DNA of 64,000 bases, taken from NCBI GenBank assembly GCA_050084515.1, contig CM114271.1, forward strand, positions 7,068,001-7,132,000, written 5' to 3'. Both the position numbers and the translations under genes were made by a program. The stretch comes from Blasia pusilla (lineage: Eukaryota; Marchantiophyta; Marchantiopsida; Blasiales). Position 1 is the stretch's first letter; each line of letters begins with the position of its first letter. This document shows positions 10,241 through 22,278 of the stretch, piece by piece. A model generated the notes under the pieces. The model had not been told where the DNA came from. It saw only the letters and a list, made by a program, of their open reading frames with translations, and did not search any database.

Positions 10241-11810
10241 CTTAATCATCCAAACTAAACATGCAGCACTCCATCTACACTCTCTCACTAAGACGTGTGT
10301 TGTACATCAACAAGCAACGTGGTGCGGAAAATCAACTAATCTATCGTCTCATCGACAAACCATCCTCGACTCTCGACATCCCACACAGATCTATGTCCCT
10401 AAACCCATACATCATCGATGTTCTCAACATTAGCATGAAACCCAATATCCCAAATAACTTCCCAATACCCGTAAATCCCTCATACGTGTAGGGTAAGAGA
10501 CCAAAATGGATAACCTGACAATAATGTCGATGTCGCTCCTCAGCAATTGCAAATCTCGACCCAACTCCGTCGTGAAGATAAGTCCTCCCATCAGCAAGTC
10601 CTACTCCTCTCATTCTCACGTTGCTCAAACCTCCTTGATGTGTGGTGCAGGTCTAGTGGTCCGGTGTGGTACTGGCAGCACTGAACGACTACAAACGGCA
10701 CGACACTCGAGAATGGGATGCGGCACTCGACGACATACCCTCCTCAAATCAGAAATTCACACACTCTGCTCCTTAGTGAAGGAGCGGCTCCACGATCGAG
10801 ACATTGCGGTGCAGCCACCAGTAGCACGGCATGGCAATCGGTGGCGCGTTGCGGCTACAGGCGTCACGGCACAGTACTTGATCGTCATCCAGCGGCTACC
10901 AATCACAACATAACAGCATGAAATGAAAACTCAAACACCATAACCCGAGGTCACCTGCCATCATTGGTTGATGATGAAACTATGATGACGTTGGCGACCA
11001 AATCAAAGTACGTGGTGGCGGCGCAAGTTAGAGAATCAATGGTGATCGTGGAAGACCCTCCACACTGTAATGGTCTCAATTGCAACCAAAGGGTGGAGAA
11101 CGATCGAACGCAGCTCTAACCAGCGCTAGACGGCGGCAGCGGCCGACGTTGGACGATGGATAGTTGACCATTGATGATGCGGTGGACCATCAACGATGAG
11201 GATTGACCATTGACAGTGACTATGATGGCAACGGCCGCCGCAGGAATGGCGGCTGGCTTAGGGTTTGAACAATTTAACCCTACAAATTGCCTAGCAATGG
11301 AAATTTTTCAATATTGACCATAACTTTTTGCTCGCAACTGCAAATTGCGCACCGTTTATTGCACAGCCTCCACAACTTTGCAATCTATGACAAAATTAAA
11401 AATATTTTCAATCAGACATTCCAGTAAAATTTGACAAAGAATGTCGTAAAGCCCAATGTCTCTATCTCGTACACAAAATTTGGCAGTGCTTCCACACTAA
11501 TTTCTCCCAACAAAAATGTAAAAATTTGTGAGATACAAATCAGCAAGCTACATGGTGCTCCCAAGAGCATTAGCATGGAGTAATTCGCCCCTATACTCAA
11601 TTCCTATAAAAAATTGGGCAACGCTTCCGCGTGCCACTCTCCCGTACAAAAAATCAACAAAGCAAAACAGCAGACTCGCATGGCTCTTGCTCTGATGAGC
11701 ACTCCCATGAGCCATGAAGCGGGAAACATGATCCCCCAAACTGCACCAAATATCGAGCAATGAGTGAGCTTCCCCATGAAGCTTTCTCACTCACTCATTC
11801 TCTCTTTGTT
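10241..11810 (-). other. Leader of element D
   Basis: This is untranslated sequence between gag and the terminal block. It aligns along its length with the leader of element B (24337-25887), including a GC-rich stretch near 11220-11250 and a TTAGGGTTT motif at 11259-11267. It contains no convincing reading frame. Confidence 0.65.
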
Positions 11811-12299
11811 AAATTAGACACAATCTCTCTCTCAACACCATAGTTCTCGCATGTGTGCACTCTCACATGTCTCTCTCCATGTCAAACCAAACCCACTCTC
11901 CTGTTGAGACGTTTGGATTACACACACAAGGCAAGCAAGATCATAGCTCCGCCGCCTCATGCTAAGAGGTTCAACAAAGATAGAATGAGCTCTCAAGCTC
12001 TCTCTCTCCTTGAGGTATACCCCTCCCCTCTTCCAAGCTGTCTCTATGGTAACCTATGCTTCCAAGTCACCTCCTTGGCTCTTGACCTGATGTAGGAGGT
12101 GAAGGGACACTTACCAAAAATACAAAATTGACAATATACTCAAAATGGCACATATCTAAAATAGTAAGTTCCTCAATATGGCTCCAAATGAGCCGAAACA
12201 AAGGCCTCGGTAGGTCATCCTTAACCTCATGAGTTTGTCCTCCACTACTCGCAAAGGCGTTCTATTAGATCTCACCGATCTATCTTAAAAGACGTGATA
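11811..12299 (-). repeat. Terminal block B (B-type subfamily), 5' end of element D
   Basis: The reverse complement begins TATCACGTCTTTTAAGATAG and aligns with 23833-24336 and 33625-34137 of element B. Expected first bases are TGTC; one G-to-A change explains TATC. Unrelated AT-rich DNA lies outside it, so this is the outer boundary of the element, and no A block is present on this side. Confidence 0.85.
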
Positions 12300-15200
12300 A
12301 CTTACGTATGGTATGTAGTTGTAGATTTCATAGGCGACTTGAGGATGCCACTTGCACTTGCAATGCCACATTAGGATGTAGCATTACAAGCTACCACGCC
12401 CCTGTAACTCATAACGAATAAGGTAGTTGTGCACACCACCCATAATTTTGTGGCTAGCAAAAATATTGTCATTAAGAAAGGACTTTAGCCAAGTGTGGAA
12501 AAGAACAACATAGTCAGAAAATGCATCTCTGCATGTGAAAATAAGATTAAGTTTATGAACTACTAACTATATATGTATTACCTTACGCTACTTTGTATTT
12601 GATCCTTCGTCTAATGTAAGTGTCAAGGAAAAGTGTGGCATCCCCCATTTCCATACACTTGCCTTTGAATCCTTTAAATGAAGTCAATGCCATGATGGAC
12701 TACAAGGTATCTAAGAACTAACAAAGTACTTGGACAAATGCTCATGAAGTTCCTCGTTGTGCACAGGTGGGTGCCTTATAAGGGAATAGGGCTTATGTAG
12801 CCTAAATAAATAAATAAAGTCGTCTGGAACAATTTTGGATGTAATATGAAAATGAGCAATACGGAAGTACAAATGGAAGTATACTTGTCTCAATGGTCAA
12901 CTTACTATCTACTAACAGTCTAGCTAATCTTGTCACTTAGGAACTACTCCATGTAGTGGCTTTGTTATCTAATAAATCTACTACCACTTTGGTATATATC
13001 ATACAATTTCCTTCTCTTAACTCATAAACAATATTGCATGTCCTGAAGCACATTCAACTTTGTGCGGTATAGATCATACGCTATGCTATATGTTAGCAGA
13101 CCTTTCTCATGGGAATCTCTTAGGATTGCTGCATCAGAAGGCGAAGATAGAACTATAAAGCGGGAAATGGGACTAGGTAACTTGATTAAGTGTGTGTAGA
13201 AATATTATAAGTCATTCATCCTTAAGTTGATTAAAAGTACTCTTCAAACGTATTTACATATACAAATAATTCATATATAGAGAAAGGGTATCTTACAAGT
13301 TTCACCGAAGAGGTGGACAACCCAGAAGGGAGCTAAAGTCAAAAACCTTTACGAAACCCATTATACTTTGTCTCTATACTGAGTTTAAAATCGAGTATTG
13401 ATAGAAATTGTAAGTATAGTGGATTAATAGCTAATATGTCACACATGTACGTTGATGTACATATCATGTATAGATTGTGTCATGTATAAGGCCCATTGCT
13501 TACACACTACATACAAGTATAAAATGCTCCATATGATGGTATTGTTTTGGGCCTCATGTAACCATTGCATGAAGCGTATTGTGGCTCCGCTCTTGAAAAT
13601 GTTACTTTCATTATCGAGTGCGCACTACGATATGAAGTTGACCCAAAATATCCACAACACTTCATTTATTTTAGAAATATTGCACATTGCAAGCTCCAAC
13701 TATGGTAAGGTAAATCTATGGTAGGTCATACTCGACTCACGGGTTTCCTTAACATCCTATTTGCATGGGATGTTCTTGATCTTGGATCATCCCTACATTG
13801 TCTCAACCTCGATCTATTCAAAAGTATTGATGGTCTACTTCTCTTTGATATCCCAATTCGGGTCATGAGGCTTTTTGATACTTAAGTCAACTAAAAAGTT
13901 GAGGTGGGAAAGTTGGGAAGGTGATAGGTATACGCGATTGTAACTGGTTACAAGTGTTTGGCTGCTGGGGTAGTTTTTCACCATGAAGTGTGTTAGAAGC
14001 TTATGAAAATGTACAGGAATATTCTAAAAATTCTAAAGGCTTGTGTGAAGCATTGGTTGAAGCAAGATATTTGCATATAGCAACAGTAATTGGGAACGCA
14101 AGAGTAGTACGACGCACTACCACAAATTTTAATAGAATAACCATGTAGAAAATGAATGGGATAGTGGGTAATACTGTTCACACTACCTAACGATAGTTAT
14201 GAAAAAATGTTTCGATAGTTACATGATAACGGAAACACGGTTAACCAAGTTAATGAAGTGGACAGAAGACTATAGTTTAACGTGTACTTGATATATACGT
14301 ATCATATGTAGAATTTCTATGCTAAGATTTTGTGAGCTACATCCAAGTACATGTTACACAAGCTCTAACAAAAAGCTCATTGACATAAGTTAATACACAC
14401 ATATAGCATACGCGAAAGGAAGATTCATAGCATTATTGAGTAATATATAAGATGAGTAGAACAACCCACTCATTCATAGGATCATACAAGTGTCCAAATG
14501 TTGCAATGAGAAACTAAACTGAAAATTTAGAAATGCCTATGGATATATTGTTTTCGAACTACAATGGTTTATTCATTGCTAACAAAACATACTACTCATC
14601 AAAGCAAGTGTCTCAATAAAGGTTGCAATAATCTACCAAGTGTTATGACCACCATAAGTGTAGACTAGTCACAAGTTTCCATGTAAAAAAAATGTAGTCT
14701 CAATAGATTGTAGAAATTATCTACTTTATGTTGATTAACAAATGTTGGCCAATAGCGGAGGACAAGTTGCCGATGGTCAAGAAACGTTGTGCAGTAATAA
14801 AAACCTTGTTCACAAACCTACTTATAGTGCAATAAGGGCGTGGGCAAGTAAGGAACAATCCCGTAATGATGGAACTAAAATGCGCGAATAACTCATAGAC
14901 GGCCGGGGGCGGAAAGATAGGTCTGAAAAAACACTAGAAAAAATCTTGTGCAACTTATTAGGCGATCAGAATGGAGAAGTTTGAATCTCACACATGTGGA
15001 AAAAAATCCAACTTATACATAGAAACCTACACTACTATTTATTGTGGCAAGGAAAATATAGAAGAGAGAAACCTGGTCGATATTGAACACGAGATATATA
15101 AAGCACAAAAGCATTAACCACATTGAGCACAAAATTTCTTACCCAGTCTGCAACGATATGTAGCCTTATGTATGCAGATAAAATGTGCTTGGATGTGATG

Positions 15201-17339
15201 AAAATGTGACGCGGAAATTGCTTTGGTTACTTGTCAACACTACCAGCACAAATCTAAATGCTTGGCTACCTAGCTTGGGCAAGGCAATTTGATGGTAGGT
15301 ACAGTAGAGAAGAGAAATTGATGCACTTTGTAAGGTGCACAAAATAGAAGATGCACTATAGGCGGGCGTATCTACTGGCGCTCATGAAAGAAAATAATCC
15401 TCTACAATCTTCCAATGAGGAGGATTACTCAACTTGGTCAAATTTGGTGAAGTGGAAATGGACCACGTGACAAGAGGAACACCTACGCAACAACATCCGA
15501 CTAATGTATGGGTGCGCAAACAAAAATGAAATATGAAATAAAGAAAGAAAGAGAATAGGGAGGCGCAAGATTGCAATTGAGACCTCCATAGGTCATTCAT
15601 GTGCATAAACTATATATCCCCCTTCAAGAAATCGATAATAAATGTTGACTCGATAGGCAAGTAGGTACGTATTCACAGTGGTGTTGAGTATGGGATAAAT
15701 TTGTGATAGAAATTTAGCCGCCAAGCCTACTTGGCAACACGTGCCAAGTAGTTGCAAATCTCTTCAGATCACCCAAATTGATGCAAAGTTGAAGACAAAC
15801 TTCTATCAAACATGAAAGATGAAGTAGGCATGGCACACACCTCGCTATTGTTGAGGGAATATTGATGCAATAAATACCATGAACAAGCAAGAGCAAGGGA
15901 TGAACCTAGGTAGAATGGAATACTACCCAGTAGGAGCTATGAATTTTCAGAGTCGACATAGGGACGAATATCTCGGTTGTTCATTCAAGTGGCGCAAAGC
16001 TTTAGGTTGCAGCAACAAATAGGCTATTCTTGTGGTTAGTGCAGATTGCTCCAACCTTTGTTAGACATGGCGGCCAACATGTACATTAGTTTTTACAAAA
16101 TGTTGGGCAGAGCGCACAAACAAGCCACGAAAGTTATCTTTTGCACTACACAATTCAAAATCAATGAGCCAATGAGATATACAAACAATGAATCACCCCT
16201 TAAAGTGTTGAGGTGGTGGCACAAACCTGAATTGCCACGGCGTGAAAGATGAGACCAAAGAGTTAAGAATGAAAAAGAAAATGCAAGGGAAAATTCCCCT
16301 TTTGGAATGCAACAACAATCGGACTTGCTGTGGAAGGCATCCTTGGTCCTCCAATCTGCGCACTTGGGGGATACTTGCCTCATCAAAATCCTAAATTCAA
16401 CACAATCAACACTATCATTGAGTCTATGATCACACGAGCAACACTAGGCCATCCTCGATTAAAAAAATCTTTGTTTTGTTTTCTCATTGGAAAAAATTGT
16501 TCATACTAAAGATGTAACGATTGGGTTGGCACACATTAAGCCAAAACAATAATGATATAGGAAACCAAGTGTAACGAGGAATTCCTCCTACGGAGAGCAG
16601 TGGAAGTCTACTCAGGGATCTTCATAAACCCTCCCTAATTCACACGTTGACAATGCACATCTCTAAGTGTAGTCTCTACATCGGCGAAAATCCAATGGCC
16701 AAGTAAGCGATACGTATGCCCACTCACGATATGGATCTCCTACTTTGCCTCTACAACTAGCAACAACGTAGAAATGTAGGGGCCATAACAATTAATAGAA
16801 ATGTTTATCAAGGTATTATGTAGAGAAAAGTTCAGTTTATTTACATTCCATTTAGGTATTGGAGAGATAAGGTTGAGGCCAAGGGAATTATTGATATATG
16901 ACCAAGCTCAAGATAACTAATCGTAGTTCATGAATTTAAAAGTTAAACTATAGGTGAAGAAGTTATATATGTTGGTTCATGTGTTGTGTGTGTATGTGTC
17001 ATCAACTAGGGTAAGTCTATAAGCCATAGTCTTGTCATTTGTGATAGTTGAGAGTTGTAAATTTTGTTTCTATTCCTAAGAGCATACAAGGAGGAAAGGA
17101 AACTGGTTAAATCCATGTATAGACATGAGAACAAGGATAAACTAGCTTATCATGTGATATATACTTATCCACCTTGAGATTAAAAAATGGGCATTAATAG
17201 CGAAAATAGGCATTTTATTATGAAGGACATATATTAAGTTGTACCCATGATGACACCATTTTCATCAAGCCAAGTAAGATAAACAATCCAAACTATTTAG
17301 AAATCAAAACATGAATCTATGGATTTAAATTTTGGAAGG
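12300..17339. other. AT-rich intergenic DNA, no gene recognised
   Basis: I see only short unrelated frames here on both strands. There is no retroelement protein, no tRNA-like cloverleaf that I could recognise and no strong repeat. It separates the outer end of element D from the repeat that flanks element C. Confidence 0.5.
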
Positions 17340-17836
17340 GAAGTTAGTGAAATAAGATATTAACACATAAGATGTGTAAGATTATTTCATACTAGGAGAC
17401 ACATATCGATCCATAAAATATGTCAAGAGGGAGATATGGAGAAGGATTTCAAGTGAGCACATATTCTTCCACCAAGAGCGTTCGCTAGAAAACGAGGTAC
17501 GAAGAATGATCTTAGATGTGAAATGAATATATACAATCAAGGGATGTATACTAAAATGTGGTGTGTAAAATGATTTCAAGTTTGACCAACATAAAGGGCG
17601 TGTTTCCAAACAGGATATGCCACAAAATGGGGATGTGGAGAATGATGTCAATACAAAAATATTTCCATGAGGTGTGAAGGAGGATTTCAAGTTGGTCACA
17701 TCTCTTCCCATAGAACGTGTCAAATATGAGTAGCCGATTGGTCGAGATCTATTGTGGATAGGGCATAGGAGCCAATGGACTATCTTGAGTGTAACGTTGT
17801 CCCACGGGGTCGGATGAGGTTGAGGATAGGTCCATT
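17340..17836. repeat. Degenerate repeat flanking element C, left side
   Basis: Related phrases recur at roughly 100-120 bp spacing, such as GGATTTCAAGT followed by a CACAT and CTTCC stretch, and CATAAAATATG-like words. The same words occur on the right side of element C at 37103-37240, which suggests one repeat array split by the insertion. It is strongly diverged, so unit boundaries are uncertain. Confidence 0.45.
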
Positions 17837-17837
17837 G

Positions 17838-18073
17838 TGTCAGGAACGTTGTTTCTGACAACTTTCCTGTTGAGGTCTTTCACAATTGGGTGACTTGTTG
17901 ACCAAGTCACCCGCCCTTGGTAACCTGTACGTGCAAGTTACCAAGAGGATAGCGATTTTTAGGGGAAGAGCCTTTTGGCTCTTCCTAACCCTATATAAGG
18001 GAGAAAGATGGCTTTCCCAATCCATCTTTCTCATGTTGGGCCGTTGGAGCACCTCTCTTGTATGTGGGTGAGA
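17838..18073 (+). repeat. Element C terminal block B, 5' copy, with five hairpins
   Basis: It begins TGTCAGGAAC. Its last 82 bp (17992-18073) recur at 36884-36965, where they run on into an A block instead of leader. Five inverted repeats follow each other: 17838-17860, 17888-17912, 17916-17945, 17964-17985 and 18001-18032. Four lie upstream of the TATA box and one just downstream of it. Confidence 0.8.
17992..17998 (+). promoter_or_regulatory. TATA box in element C block B
   Basis: CTATATAAGG is a strong TATA match. It lies between the fourth and fifth hairpins, so the fifth hairpin (18001-18032) would fall at or just before the RNA start. The same motif is the fusion point at 36884. Confidence 0.6.
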
Positions 18074-19442
18074 TAAGACTAGGGTGCTAGCGTTTGGATT
18101 CCTTGATAGCATAGGGTGGACGAGGCTCGATATGCCGATGTAGATTGAGGAGTGGAGTTTTAGGTCGGGTGTGCCGTTTTTACTACTCTTTATTTTTACA
18201 TGAGAAAGATGTCGGGGGGCTAGTGGTAATTGGTTGTTTGTAGGTAGGAAAGCAAGTTGCCACGAGTGGGAGGCCCCTGGAGACGCTGGTTGGCATTTTG
18301 TTGGTCATTTTTATGTTCGGAAGACCGTGCGTGGAAGCGCTGTCCGTTTTCTCAGGTTTTTGCTAGTGCACAAGGATTGGGGATAGTGGTAGAGTGTAGT
18401 ACAAAGAGGGGTAGTGAGTGTGGTGTCAACGGATGAGCGGCGCATGGTGAGAACGTTGGTATTCGAGAGGGGAAGAGCATCTTTAGGGCTTGCAGCCGCT
18501 GGGGGGCTGTCAAGTAAAGGTGGCTAGAGTTAGGTCATAGCTCACTAGAGTCGGACGAAACCAAGGCGTGGACGTGGACGGAGCTAGGAGGCGGACTAAG
18601 CCGGGGGCGCAGAGGCGTTTACAAGGCCACGGACCCATCACAATTTAGGGCGGCCTCATAGGGCCACGGGCCCCGCATTTAGGCCCCCCCCCCCCCCCCC
18701 GCCGCGCCCTCTAGGCCATTAGGGCCCTCCAGGCCATTATGGCCCAAAGGGACGCGAGCCATACCTTGGCCCTTTTGTTTTTCCCCCTTACGTAGTTGAG
18801 AGCGCCGTGGTGAGCGCCTCCTCGACGTGGTGGAGTGCGGACGGGATTGAGTTTAGGTTGCGAGGTGCGTTTGGGGCTGGGCGGAGAGATTTTTCATGAC
18901 GTGATATTTTTCAAGCGTGGTTGGGGTTTGTGAGGATTCCGATGGAGGCATATACGCCGATGCTGACAGGAAGTTCGATGTGTTGGTTGAGGAGAGTTTC
19001 GTGTTGCGGAGGTTGTCATATCACGTGGAGGAGTGGATGTTGACGATGTAGTAGGTTCGTGGGCGTGATCAGTTTATCCATTTGAGTCCCTTTTCTTGCA
19101 CTTATCTTATGTGATTGAGAGTGCTTGGTATTGAGTAGCAGCAGGTGCTAGGTGGATGCAGTGATGGTGACAAGTGTAGACTCTTTTCATGTGTAGCATG
19201 TTGGTGGATATACGGCGGTTTCGAGTAGGGGTCGCATGTATGACCCGAGAGTGTTAGTAGGTTAGGTGAGTCAGTTAGGAGGCTCATGGTGAGCCCGAGT
19301 GTTGAGTGCGCGTGAGGCCGAGTGTGTCGTTAGGGGATTATTATTAGCATCGGTGAGCTAGTGAGGAGTGTGGGAGACTCTTGGTGAGTTTGAGTGCTTG
19401 AGCGGGTGAGACAGGGTTGTCATCACGGCATTCTTCCAGGGT
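18074..19442 (+). other. Leader of element C, with a GC-rich block and a C-run
   Basis: This is non-coding sequence between the terminal block and gag. Around 18600-18780 it becomes very GC-rich, with a run of 17 C at 18684-18700 and repeated GGCC-flanked words. No reading frame resembles a known protein. Confidence 0.6.
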
Positions 19443-20217
19443 TTGGAAGAACGGGGTCGTGCGAGCAGTAGTAGTGGTGTGACACGGAGTGGACTGAGAT
19501 ACGAAGGGGTTACGAATGAGGAGCTACCTCGACATCCATCCGTGGCTAGATTTTCATCACTAGACACTGGGTCTGGTGACGAGATCGCAGACGGAGGCAA
19601 TATCACTTGGCGGGAGATGGACAAAATGGGCCATCGAGGAATGCGTCGTTTCTCGAGTGCAGTGGGCACCATCGACTTAGATGATTTTATCCAGGAGTTT
19701 GACACGTGGTGCGACTTGCAAGAGATACAGACTGCGACACGGTTTAACCCTTTCATGGCATGGAAGGGGTTGTTCCAGCACTTGGAGGGTCCTCCGATGG
19801 ATGACTACATGGAGTTTTGATCACTACATTCAGTAGAGATTGATGCGTGGAGGATGTATTGGGCTCCAAGGTATGTGTTCACTAGTGGTCGCGAGGCATA
19901 TGATGAGAACGTGAGAGGAGAGAGACCCACACCATCAGCCCGGAGACTAGATGGAGAGGAGGGCAGTGAGACAGGCGATGTGGTAGAGACCTCTAGTGGT
20001 AGAGGGCCACCCAGCTTCAATCCCACAGTAGTGTTCTTCCGACAGTTGGTGAAGAGCTACCAGGGCGTACGCACCGACAAGTTGAAGAGTCTACAGGATT
20101 TTCAGCGACGATCGGGTGAGAGTATGAGAGAGGTATTCACACGCATTAGGAGGCTGATCATTGGTACAGGGTTTTGGACCGAGAACTACGAAGGAGAGTC
20201 CAAGATGCGGTGGTGAT
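19443..20217 (+). pseudogene. gag of element C
   Basis: A 125-codon frame opens at 19443 and shows the Gag core (AVGTIDLDDFIQEFDTWCD, then WKGLFQHLEGPPMDDY) before a TGA at 19818. The next segment in the neighbouring frame (19854-20216) has the LKSLQDFQRRSGESMREV motif shared with the other copies. A further frame change follows at about 20174. It would build the virus-like particle. The Met at 19443 is the first in frame after the leader and fits the Gag start of element B. Confidence 0.8.
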
Positions 20218-21115
20218 TCACACAGTGAAGCCCACATTGAAGGTGATCTTTGAGTTGTCTGAGCGTATTGAGCTCAACATGAGTGAGGAGCAGGTAGTGA
20301 CCGTTGGATTTTCTCGAGAGTTGAAGGATCCACCAACAACGGTGACCCCACAGGTGTCAAAGCGAGCACAAGTACCACGAGAGCGGGCGTGTGTGCCCAT
20401 AGAGCAGGTCGGGTACCGTGAGCCTATGAGGCAACGACACGTTCCTACATATGTTGCCCAGTAAGGACCAATGTTGTCTTGTTGGATGTGTGGAGGGGCC
20501 CACAGGCATAGAGATTGCACACAGCATGGGAGAGGACCAAGAGCGCCTCCGATTGCTCAGGAGCCACAGAGGATGGCCCCACCACAATACTAGTGTGACT
20601 ATTGCCATAGATATGGTCACACTAGGGATAGATGTTTTGACCTTCTTCGAGAGGCACATCCAGAGGTAGGGCGAGGGCCTAGGGGCGATCGTCTTGGAAG
20701 AGGTCGGGGAGTTCTTCCTGGATGTGGTGGTAGAGGACCACCACCAGCTAGAGGAGATGGAGCAAGAGCACCAGAGCCGGCACTTCTCTCACGCATTGAT
20801 CAGTTGGAGTAGAGGATTGCTGCCATAAGGATGATGCAGCTCAGGGAAGGCACGGAGCCGCGAGCACCTAGTGTGGCTTCAGCTTCTAATTCTTACCCTG
20901 ACCTGGGTGAGGATCTTGCTAGTATGGGGTTTATGTGTAGTGCAGATCAGGTTGAGGCGGCTGCAGTGGTGACTCGGGGTGCTGCAAGAGGTACCGAGCC
21001 ATCGAGAGGTGGAGTTGAGATTGACTCACCAGAGGGGACCGATGGGCGGCAGGCCAGGGTTCCACAGTCATTCACATTGTTGGAGGCACTACACACACCA
21101 TTGATGATTCCTTGA
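20174..21115 (+). pseudogene. Gag C-terminus with two zinc knuckles, element C
   Basis: The frame begins with the RRRVQDA motif and continues with interruptions. It carries CWMCGGAHRHRDC near 20480 and CDYCHRYGHTRDRC near 20595, both CCHC knuckles with all ligands present. A Gly/Arg-rich stretch (GRGRGVLPGCGG) and a coiled-coil-like segment near 20790 follow. Stops interrupt at 20461, 20592 and 20811; the second is TAG, consistent with a CAG codon changed by one transition. Confidence 0.8.
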
Positions 21116-21370
21116 CGACCAACGGTGCCTACAGCTCAGGCAGGTACATTGACCTCACGAGGAGTTGGAGTGACAACTCCTATGTCAGCTCGAGTGGAGT
21201 CAGTGTCGACCATAGTGTTGGAGGTGGCCACCATAGTAAGTTAGATTCCACTATTTTCCGCCATAGAGTTGGCGATGTTTGGAGTTGGACTAGTTGAGGT
21301 GTTTTGGCTAGCTATCACGTTGTGTGAATGTGGAGAGGTGACTGCTTCTTGTTCATAGGTAGTTGATGAG

Positions 21371-21955
21371 GTGATGGACTTGCCCTCAAAGCTAGTGCTC
21401 GGGACATCCCCCACAGAGTCATGGCATACGACGGCGGCAAATTTGATAGATATTCTAGCTCGACCGGCCATAGAGCGAGCAGTGGTGACACATGGAATAG
21501 TGTTACTGGATAACCGAGCTGGAGTAGTTTGCTTGGTTAGTCCAACGAGGACAGTATACCACCCGCATTGCGTCCTACTTGATTCACGAGTGCAACTCTT
21601 GATGTTAGGGAAGGCCGCGTGTTTAGCATTGGGGTTACGGAAGGCCGACATTGAGACTTATCCCTTTCAGATATAAACCTCGATTGGGGGCGTATCACCC
21701 ACATAGTATATGACTCGACAGGAGATAGTTGTCAGAGTCCAGCGAGAGCATGCGACGGATAGTGCTATGGTGCGCACATGTGCGATTACGACACCAAACG
21801 AGTCGTACGATGTGTTGGTGGGGAGTACAGTGTTATATCCCCTAGGATTCATCATTGACTTCTCGGAGGAGACCGTTGCTTATCCGCCAGGGTGGTGGTC
21901 AGGTGACACATGGATGAGTCAGTTATCCATGCAGTTTTTGGGAGGAGGTGGTTGA
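21371..21955 (+). pseudogene. Aspartic protease of element C, catalytic Gly lost
   Basis: The segment aligns with the proteases of B and D. A CVLLDSRVQ motif near 21570 replaces the expected DSG triplet with DSR, so catalysis would be impaired even without the stop at 21674. The second half, from 21710, keeps ESYDVLVGSTVLYPLGF. Frame changes lie upstream, between 21115 and 21371. Confidence 0.75.
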
Positions 21956-22278
21956 TCACGAGACGAGTCTGTGACCACGTTGGCAACTTTCACAAGGAGT
22001 GTATGTTAGCTGGTCTGGAGAGTTGTTGGAGGGAAATGCACATGCACTGGATATCACAGTAGCGGATAGTCCCACGGAGAGACATGCCATGGCAGGTGTC
22101 TCTTCCCATGTTGGCAAGACCTCTTCACCATTGTGGGGTACGACTCAAGAGCTATAGAGGAGTGCCAACGACCTCGTGAGGCAAGTGTAGAGTCATGCCT
22201 TTATCCCGGAGCAGCAAGAGTCAGGTGGCCATCGGGCCCCTAGAGTGGAGGCGTTGACCCCACTGGATATCATACCCA

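Larger units (their letters stand above)
1..12299 (-). mobile_element. Element D: Ty3/gypsy-type retroelement carrying a DNA methyltransferase, interrupted by element 1
   Basis: Read on the minus strand, this element starts with its terminal repeat at 12299-11811. It continues through a long leader, Gag, zinc knuckles, protease, a cytosine methyltransferase and the start of reverse transcriptase, which runs off the window at base 1. The reverse transcriptase reading is cut at about 5924 by plus-strand element 1 and resumes at 419, so the two halves belong to one older copy. The order methyltransferase before reverse transcriptase matches elements B and C. Many stops and frameshifts show it is dead. 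Its 3' end lies outside the window, so its target duplication cannot be checked. Confidence 0.85.

Noticed and set aside
17382-17861. A 159-codon minus-strand frame before element C
   Set aside because: It falls in the degenerate repeat and crosses the start of element C's terminal block, so it cannot be one gene.
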